Shown here in pieces: positions 57,330-64,000 of a DNA stretch of 64,000 nucleotides. Positions within the stretch are counted from its first letter, which is position 1. Each line of letters starts with the position of its first letter. This DNA comes from Nitrospirota bacterium (lineage in GTDB: Bacteria > Nitrospirota > Leptospirillia > Leptospirillales > Leptospirillaceae). The stretch is taken from assembly GCA_021785195.1 (NCBI GenBank), contig JAJYGC010000005.1, positions 1 to 64,000 on the forward strand, given 5' to 3'. Made by a program: the position numbers and the translations under genes. A model generated the notes under the pieces. That model saw nothing but the letters and a program-made list of their open reading frames with translations. It did not search any database and was not told where the DNA came from.

Positions 57330-58457
57330 TTGGCCAAAAGAGACCCGCATCGAAAAAGTCCCCAAAAAACGGCCCCCACCCCTCTGCACAATCTTTCACA
57401 GTCCTTTCAGTCCCATCAGCCAATTTCCGGTTATATGGACCAGAAAGATCTCCTGCAGACCTACCGCTCCTATTATCATCCCATCAGCAGCGCCAAGGGG
57501 GAGTCACTGGCGACGGAGGCCCTGAATCAAATGGGCAAAAGGGGGTTGACACCCTCGCATGTTTCCCAATCGATCAAGATTGTGGACTTTGGCTCCGGGA
57601 CAGGGGGATTTGTCGAGGGGTTCCTTCGAGGGATCTCCGCTTATTTTCCGGAATCTCCCCGGGAGATTTTTCTCTATGATCATTCCCACCACGCATTGAC
57701 CAGTGCCTCGGAAGCAGTCCGGAAAATTCTTCCGGAAACCAATCCCGTCCATTCCCGGGTGACTCGATTCCCAGGGCACCTCACCCTTCCTGATCCGATC
57801 GACTGGCTCCTTCAAGCCAACCTTCTCGCTGAAAATCTGGAGAAGTCTCCAGAAATGCTTCTCCTTCTGGAAGAAGCCTTCCTCCGCCTGAGTCCGGGAG
57901 GGGTCATGATTCTGGCGGAGCCGGCAGACCGGGTTTCATCGAGGAACCTCCTGAACATAAGGGATCTCCTTCTGGACCATTTGCAGGATCTGCACATTCT
58001 GGCACCATGCCCCAATTTTCGGGATGCCGCATGCCCTGCCCTTTTAAATGAGAAAGACTGGTGCCATGAAGATCGCCCCTTCCACTTTTCTCCAGAAGTG
58101 CACTCCATGGCATCATCTGTGGGACACATCAAGGATGCGCTGAAAATGTCGTATCTGATCGGAATTCGATCTCCCAATCGGCCCCTTTCACACTCATCGC
58201 AGGAACATTCGACATTAAGGCTCGTCTCCGAGTTGAAAAACGAACGTGGTTTGGGATGGGGAATCTTCTGCGATGGGGAAGAACGGAAAAAAGTCCGGAT
58301 TTTGACCCGACACAGGAACGAGGTGAATAAATCGTTCTGGTCTCTTCATCGGGGAGAGGAAATTCTCCAGCCCATCGCTGGACAGTTCATCGCCCGGACC
58401 GGCTTTCTTGATCTGCTTCCCGATGCTCCTGTGATCCGGTTGGGGGATTCCAGATAA
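57330..58457 (+). CDS. Rsm22-like SAM methyltransferase
   Basis: IKIVDFGSGTGGFVEGF; ILAPCPNFRDAACPALLNEKDWCHEDRPF; start uncertain. Confidence 0.75.
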   Translation: MAKRDPHRKSPQKTAPTPLHNLSQSFQSHQPISGYMDQKDLLQTYRSYYHPISSAKGESLATEALNQMGKRGLTPSHVSQSIKIVDFGSGTGGFVEGFLRGISAYFPESPREIFLYDHSHHALTSASEAVRKILPETNPVHSRVTRFPGHLTLPDPIDWLLQANLLAENLEKSPEMLLLLEEAFLRLSPGGVMILAEPADRVSSRNLLNIRDLLLDHLQDLHILAPCPNFRDAACPALLNEKDWCHEDRPFHFSPEVHSMASSVGHIKDALKMSYLIGIRSPNRPLSHSSQEHSTLRLVSELKNERGLGWGIFCDGEERKKVRILTRHRNEVNKSFWSLHRGEEILQPIAGQFIARTGFLDLLPDAPVIRLGDSR

Positions 58458-58499
58458 CATTCCCTATCAATTCCGCCTCTCACAAGTGAAGGATGACCG

Positions 58500-59282
58500 A
58501 TGGAACTTGTCGCACTTTTGGCTCCGCACACCCCGGATCTTTTGGGCTCCTACAATGCTGGCACAGATCGTCCTCTCCTGAACGCATACCGCGATTTTCA
58601 TTCATGGCTTACCAAGGATCACATTCCCCTCAGGGCGATCATCGCTTTCTCTCCCGGGTGGCAGACGCGGAACATTCTCCTGATCGACGAACGCCCGGAG
58701 CTCGAATCCTCCGTCGACTACTCGGGATTTGGAGTGGAACTCCGGTTTGATCCCCCCGGGGACCCAACCATGGCAGCACAAATCAAGGCTCGCCTCCGGA
58801 TGGCTGGGATTCCTGCCGGAATCGGCATCCATGGAATTGACCATGCGGTTTCTGTCCCCCTCTTTTTCCTGAACCCTGAGGGCAATGTTCCCGTGGTCCC
58901 CATTTCCCAGCCACTTAATCACACCCGGTATGCCCGGGTTCTGGGGGAAATACTGGGGAACCTCAGGACAGACGGGTACGGACGAATTCTTGTATTGATG
59001 TCAGGCGTACTCGCCCAAAACGAAAAAATGATGGCGAAGGGGATCCAGAATGATCAACTCGACCCCTATGCCGATCTTTTGATTCGGATATTGACCAAGG
59101 ACCCCGTCATCGATCCCCTCCTGGTTCCCAGGGAATGGATTGACCGTGCGGATCCTCCAGGACGGCTTCGAGAACTGCATCTTCTTTCAGGACTGGGGGT
59201 TTCTAGGGGACGGTTATGGGGATGGGAAAGAGCATTGGGCATCGCCCAGTTTCTGGTTGGTTTCGATCCGGTCGAAATTTGA
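58500..59282 (+). CDS. LigB/DODA-type extradiol dioxygenase family protein
   Basis: ALLAPHTPDLLGS, IAFSPGWQTR, AGIGIHGIDHAVSVPLFF. Confidence 0.65.
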   Translation: MELVALLAPHTPDLLGSYNAGTDRPLLNAYRDFHSWLTKDHIPLRAIIAFSPGWQTRNILLIDERPELESSVDYSGFGVELRFDPPGDPTMAAQIKARLRMAGIPAGIGIHGIDHAVSVPLFFLNPEGNVPVVPISQPLNHTRYARVLGEILGNLRTDGYGRILVLMSGVLAQNEKMMAKGIQNDQLDPYADLLIRILTKDPVIDPLLVPREWIDRADPPGRLRELHLLSGLGVSRGRLWGWERALGIAQFLVGFDPVEI

Positions 59283-59357
59283 GGAGGGTGTTTTCCGGGA
59301 AACTCGCTGCGAATTTTAAAAGAGTCAAATCAGTGGCGCAATGGGCCTTAGACCATT

Positions 59358-59675
59358 TCAAATCCTGGGGAAAAAGAAATAACTGTCTATGGCAGTGACC
59401 ACCAGGGCCCAGAACCAGGGGATTTGAGGGATGATTTTCCACCAGAAACCCGGTTCTATTCCGGGGACCGGTTCCGGACGGAGTTCCGAGAGGAGGACAC
59501 CAAACCCGATGGCACCCGCCAACGCCCCCCCGATCAAAAACCACGACAGCATGCCGACCCATCCCACCCCATTGAGCAATGAGTACCGGTTCATACTCAT
59601 GCCAAGCTGGATGGCCAGGAGTTCAATTCCAAGAAACAAAATCAGACGGGCATAGAAAAGTCGATGGCTTTCCAC
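59358..59675 (-). CDS. Small membrane protein
   Basis: Three hydrophobic segments; overlaps rlmN 3' end. Confidence 0.55.
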   Translation of the reverse strand: MESHRLFYARLILFLGIELLAIQLGMSMNRYSLLNGVGWVGMLSWFLIGGALAGAIGFGVLLSELRPEPVPGIEPGFWWKIIPQIPWFWALVVTAIDSYFFFPRI

Positions 59676-60781
59676 TCAGCGTTTTCCTCCGGATTTTGAT
59701 GACGGTTTTCCAGCGCCAGCTGGCCACAGGCTCCCATAATATCTTCTCCCCGAGTCTTTCGAAGCGTTGCCACAACCCCCCTTTCAAGCAAAACCGACTG
59801 AAAACGGAGAACATCTTCCGCCTGTGGGCGCCTGAACGGAGAGTCCCCGAAAGGGTTGAACGGGATCAGGTTGACCTTGCTCCTGAAAGGGGCCAGCAAT
59901 TTCGCCAGGGAACGCGCTTCCGACACTCCGTCGTTGACCCCCCCCAGAAGAACATACTCAAAGGTAATCCGCTGCCGGTTCCTCAGGGGGTAGGAACGAC
60001 AGGCCTCAAGAATGGCATTGATCGGATGATGGACGTTGATGGGCATGAGCTGCTCACGCAACGCATCAGTCGGTGCGGAAAGGGAAATTGCCAGATTCAC
60101 CGGAATTCCACATGTCCCCAACTCGCGAATCCTTCCTGCCAGACCCGATGTTGAAACGGTAATTCGACGGGGAGACAACCCGATTCCATCGGGTGCAGTC
60201 AGGGTACCCAATGCCTGGATCAGGGTATCGAGATTGGCAAGGGGCTCTCCCATTCCCATGAAGACGATATGGTTGATTCGGGAAAGCTCCGGAGTTTTCT
60301 GGGCTGTCGATGAAGCATCCCTGATCGGTTTCTGGGCAAGAACCTGGTTTGCCTTCATCACCTGTCCCAGAATCTCACCTACAGAAAGATTTCTGACGAG
60401 TCCCATTTCGGCGGTCCTGCAGAAGCGGCAACCGATTCCACAGCCCACCTGGGAAGAAACGCACAAAGTTGCCCTGTCTTCCCGAGGGATGATGACCGAT
60501 TCGATCCGGGCTCCATCGCTCAGGCGAAAAACAATCTTGCGGGTCCCATCCGAAGAAACACGCAGGGTATCCACGACGGGAAGGGGAAAACTCCAGGCGG
60601 CCGACCAGGTGGCCCGCAGATCCCCCGGCAAATTGGTCATCCGATCCCAGTCGAGCACATCCTTCTGAAAAACCCAATGGGCCAGCTGCCGGATCCGGAA
60701 TGGAGCAACCCTTTCTCCTTCCGAGAGGTAGTCCTGCCAATCCTTGTGAGGGATATCCAGAAGAGATTTGATTTTTTTCAT
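59642..60781 (-). CDS. rlmN: 23S rRNA (A2503-C2)-methyltransferase RlmN
   Basis: CVSSQVGCGIGCRFCRTAEMGLVRNLSVGEIL, HIVFMGMGEPLANLD, INLxxSLSAPTD. Confidence 0.95.
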   Translation of the reverse strand: MKKIKSLLDIPHKDWQDYLSEGERVAPFRIRQLAHWVFQKDVLDWDRMTNLPGDLRATWSAAWSFPLPVVDTLRVSSDGTRKIVFRLSDGARIESVIIPREDRATLCVSSQVGCGIGCRFCRTAEMGLVRNLSVGEILGQVMKANQVLAQKPIRDASSTAQKTPELSRINHIVFMGMGEPLANLDTLIQALGTLTAPDGIGLSPRRITVSTSGLAGRIRELGTCGIPVNLAISLSAPTDALREQLMPINVHHPINAILEACRSYPLRNRQRITFEYVLLGGVNDGVSEARSLAKLLAPFRSKVNLIPFNPFGDSPFRRPQAEDVLRFQSVLLERGVVATLRKTRGEDIMGACGQLALENRHQNPEENAEWKAIDFSMPV

Positions 60782-60782
60782 T

Positions 60783-61388
60783 TTACAGCCTCACCCCCGT
60801 GGCTCCAGAAACCCCATCCCCTCCCCATGGGACCGGAATTCTCGGACGGATGTAACGAAGCGTTATCCAGCTCGAAAAAAGGCCTATGATGGCTCCGCCC
60901 AATACATCCCCGGGAAAATGGGCCCCCACATAGATTCTGGAAAGACCGGTCAGACAGGCGATCAGGAAAAGCATCCACCGGATCCGGGGATACAGACCAC
61001 CAAAAAGCGCCGCCGTCGAAAAGACCGAAAAAGCATGTCCTGACGGGAAGGAAAGCGCATACAAATGTGGTCCCACAACATGAATATGCACATGATGAGA
61101 CTGAATCTCGGCGGAAAAATGCGAAAGGGGCCGAGGGCGGGCAACCCATACCTTGAGCGCGCGTTCGAACACAAGGCCGATCAACGAAGTCGCCACCCAA
61201 AGGGCAACATCCCTCCCTACCGTTTTTCTTGACAGCAAAACCATCAGGATCAGGCCCAGCGGATAAAGATAAAACCCGTTTCCGAGATTGGTCGCCGCGA
61301 CCATCACCGGGTCCAGTGCATGGGAGGCCAGATGGGTGTTCAGCCAGAGAAAAATGGCATCGTCGTCCTGGGCAAGTCTCTGAAACAA
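60783..61388 (-). CDS. PAP2-family phosphatase
   Basis: KVWVARPRPL, FPSGHAFSVF, LSRIYVGAHFPGDVLGG. Confidence 0.93.
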   Translation of the reverse strand: MFQRLAQDDDAIFLWLNTHLASHALDPVMVAATNLGNGFYLYPLGLILMVLLSRKTVGRDVALWVATSLIGLVFERALKVWVARPRPLSHFSAEIQSHHVHIHVVGPHLYALSFPSGHAFSVFSTAALFGGLYPRIRWMLFLIACLTGLSRIYVGAHFPGDVLGGAIIGLFSSWITLRYIRPRIPVPWGGDGVSGATGVRL

Positions 61389-61472
61389 TAGGTCATCCTT
61401 GAATGGATTGATGAAAAAAACCAGGGTTCTGAAAAACGAAAACGGTTCATTGACCCACCTAGGGTCACTCGA

Positions 61473-61766
61473 TCAGTCGCTCCGGTCTTTTCCCAGAAAT
61501 GCCTCAATCCTGTTCCGGACACTGGACTTTGGAAGCTCTCCCGGGAAGCTGACCTCCATCAACCCGCCAACCTCAACAAATCCGTGAAACTTGACAAGAT
61601 AATCAGCCACCTCAAGAATCTGGAGATGCCAAGCATCCGGGCTGGATCGCTGAAACCCCTCAAGAATGAAGTTGTAAAATTCATCCTCAGTCAAATACTC
61701 TGAATGGAGGAGGTAAATCCGGACAGGGTGGGTTTTATCCCGGGAGATCAGTTCGTAGATATGCAT
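61473..61766 (-). CDS. Hypothetical protein
   Basis: 97-aa ORF. Confidence 0.5.
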   Translation of the reverse strand: MHIYELISRDKTHPVRIYLLHSEYLTEDEFYNFILEGFQRSSPDAWHLQILEVADYLVKFHGFVEVGGLMEVSFPGELPKSSVRNRIEAFLGKDRSD

Positions 61767-62162
61767 CAGCTCCCTTTCACTCTGGTGGGCAACAATCCGG
61801 TGTTGTCACAGGGGTTCCACTCGTCAGGAACGGATTTGTCTGTCACATCCCCCAGACATCTTCCGTGATCGCAGTGTCTCCAGGCATCAATTCATCACTC
61901 TGGGTGTTGTCTTCCTGGATGACAATCCCGGATGGCTCGACAGGCTTTAGAGTAAGCAATTGGGGAAGACCCCCTTTCCCGGGCGGACACATCCGGTCAC
62001 CGGAAATGCAAAACATGAGTGCATGCTAAATTAAATTTCACCAATGTCAAGGGCGAATCTTTCATTTCCCGGCCATTTCAGGCCGGGGTTGCGACTTCCC
62101 CAAGGCCTAGGGACCGTATTATACCATGATGACAGTCCATCGTCTTTTCCAAATCAGGGGGT

Positions 62163-63107
62163 TTGATGGAGCATAACGAACCCGACAGAGAAGGAAACGG
62201 AAAATCCGGGGCAACCCGACTTCTGCTGTCCACGAAGTTTTTCATGATCTTGCTGGCAGTGCCCCTCCTTTTGATGGGAACCCACTACCTCAAGAGCCGT
62301 TTTCCTGGCAATCCCGAGTTGCTGACATTGATTCAGATCATCAGTGTCCTCCTTGTACTCTTTGGGCTTTATCGGACACTGGTCTCTGCCATTCTCCCCG
62401 CTTTTTCGGAGCGACTTGGAAACGAACGATTGCGCACAGCCCGATACTTTCTCGATTTTCTGTTCATTGTCATCATGATTTTGTCTGTGATGACCCTGCT
62501 GGGAAAGGGATTCAGCAACCTGGCCATTGGAGGAACCGTCCTCTCCGTGATTCTGGGAATCGCGGGACAGAACTCACTGACGAATTTCTTTTCCGGCTTC
62601 ATATTGGCCCTGGTCCAACCGTTCAAGGTCGGAGATCCAATCTCGCTCGTTACATGGCAATACCCCCGACTGGCAGCCACCTCTCCCCACGAAATCATGT
62701 CTCCCGAACACCGGGGCACGGTCGCATCCATCGGGATGATCTACACGTCCTTTGATGGGGAGGATGGACGGCGGTTCATGCTTCCCAATTCCATCCTCCT
62801 CCAGTCGATGATCCTGGAATACAAGCAGACACTGGGAATTCTTCAGGTCACAATCGAGCTTCCAGGGGACATCCCATTTCCCGCCATCGAAAATTCCATC
62901 CGGTTCGCAATGGAAAATGCCTATCACCTTTCCGGGGACGACCTCATCATCCGGGTGACCGGGATTGGCGTTTCCTCCATCGTGACCTCCATTCGTCTCC
63001 CGCCTGGAGACTACACTGAACCGGAAATCCGTGACAGGATCCTTCGGAGGATCATCGAACTGAGACAAGACAGCCTGCCCCCCTCCCTTCCGGCACCCAA
63101 TCCATGA
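62163..63107 (+). CDS. MscS-family mechanosensitive channel
   Basis: GTVLSVILGIAGQNSLTNFFSGFILALVQPFKVGDPISL; ATG possibly at 62166. Confidence 0.9.
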   Translation: MMEHNEPDREGNGKSGATRLLLSTKFFMILLAVPLLLMGTHYLKSRFPGNPELLTLIQIISVLLVLFGLYRTLVSAILPAFSERLGNERLRTARYFLDFLFIVIMILSVMTLLGKGFSNLAIGGTVLSVILGIAGQNSLTNFFSGFILALVQPFKVGDPISLVTWQYPRLAATSPHEIMSPEHRGTVASIGMIYTSFDGEDGRRFMLPNSILLQSMILEYKQTLGILQVTIELPGDIPFPAIENSIRFAMENAYHLSGDDLIIRVTGIGVSSIVTSIRLPPGDYTEPEIRDRILRRIIELRQDSLPPSLPAPNP

Positions 63108-63301
63108 TTTTTTCATTCATGTTCATTACAATCCCAGTTTCCAAGGTCCTTTTCCTGGATGGATCCCGATTTCAGGAGACCGGGGAGGACCCCGGTCGGG
63201 CCGCCTTATGTCCGGGGTTATCGGCTGCCCCATCGGTCCAGCGGAATTCTGTGTCCTGGCGATGATATCCATTCCCAATCAACCTTCCGGAGAACCACTC
63301 C

Positions 63302-64000
63302 TTGATTTCTGAGACACTCCACCCTCCCGGATTCATCAGGTTCTGCCTGACACTCCTCCTGGGCTTGGGGGTCAGCGGATGTTTCGGCTCCACGACCATC
63401 CCGTCCGTTCCCGCCTTCCTGATTGTCGTCAACAACGCTGTGACCGGTCTGGTCGAGTATCCCCTTCCCCTGGCAACTGGCTCCACCCCCCTGTTCTCCC
63501 TGGCCGCAGCCGGAACCTATGAAGGGGGAGTCACTGTTCAGAACGACCTTTTCATCTTTGGGAAAGACAGCGGCAATGTCCCGTCCCTTTGGCGCTATAC
63601 CCTCCCCTTGTCCAAATCCCCCTCTCCCATGCAACTCACCGGATTCCAGGGAACCCCCGTGGCGGCCTTGTCCCTGTCAGGCGGCCAATATGTCGTATTT
63701 CTGGAAAAAACCGGATCCAGCCAGGCATGCCTTGAGGGATTTACGGCAGGAGGATTGATCAGCACCGGTGCAAGCACCCTCCCTTCGCCCGTCCTGGCCT
63801 GCACGTCATCCACCTTTTCCCTCCCGGGAAGCTTTCAGGGAGGGACAATGCAGTTGTCGGGCAATGGGAGCACCCTTGTCATCGAGACGACCTACCAGAA
63901 CAGTGGAGTCAACCAGACAACAATGCAGGCATTCTCCACGGGGACCCTCATGAACAGCCCCTTCCCGCCTGCCACTGCAACCCATGCCCTTTCAGGCACC
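63302..64000 (+). CDS. Lipoprotein, truncated by window end
   Basis: Open frame to the window end, TTG start after CCGGAGAA; LLLGLGVSGC lipobox. Confidence 0.65.
   Translation, partial: MISETLHPPGFIRFCLTLLLGLGVSGCFGSTTIPSVPAFLIVVNNAVTGLVEYPLPLATGSTPLFSLAAAGTYEGGVTVQNDLFIFGKDSGNVPSLWRYTLPLSKSPSPMQLTGFQGTPVAALSLSGGQYVVFLEKTGSSQACLEGFTAGGLISTGASTLPSPVLACTSSTFSLPGSFQGGTMQLSGNGSTLVIETTYQNSGVNQTTMQAFSTGTLMNSPFPPATATHALSGT

Noticed and set aside
1-64000. CRISPR array, rRNA operon or large integrated prophage
   Set aside because: No regularly spaced repeats, no rRNA sequence and no phage structural genes were seen

Overview
This 64 kb bacterial chromosomal window looks like an acidophilic iron oxidiser of the Leptospirillum type. 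That is inferred from a Cyt572-like outer-membrane cytochrome, a lone cbb3-type oxidase subunit I and many beta-barrel proteins; no marker gene was checked. The left ~6.4 kb is accessory DNA ending at a tRNA-Leu(CAA). It holds an apparently complete IS630-family element, a decayed Phd/PIN toxin-antitoxin remnant, a tyrosine integrase, K/E-rich small ORFs, a MarR-controlled operon with duplicated 23-bp operators and an IS1595 fragment. The rest is mainly core-like. It includes cyt572-like plus cytochrome c, radical SAM proteins, a ThiI-like protein, HK-RR-DegP-RuvCAB, a DUF1778/GNAT toxin-antitoxin locus with a broken toxin, a DsrE/F/H-like trio, Dpp-type permeases, a PLP enzyme and an APC-USP permease coupled to a two-component system. 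It also includes GT9, MFS, YhaO/YhaN-type SbcDC, TatA, CcoN, Rsm22-like, RlmN, PAP2 and MscS genes, with tRNA-Met(CAT) at ~49.8 kb. The best leads are the DsrEFH-like cassette, the permease/HK/RR coupling, the MarR operator pair with a possibly leaderless repressor mRNA, the IS630 -1 frameshift with mapped TIRs, two eroded TA loci, and an apparent frameshift removing the last beta-strand of a porin-like protein. I could not identify one clear, wholly new defence-type system. All family calls are from reading motifs, with no database search.
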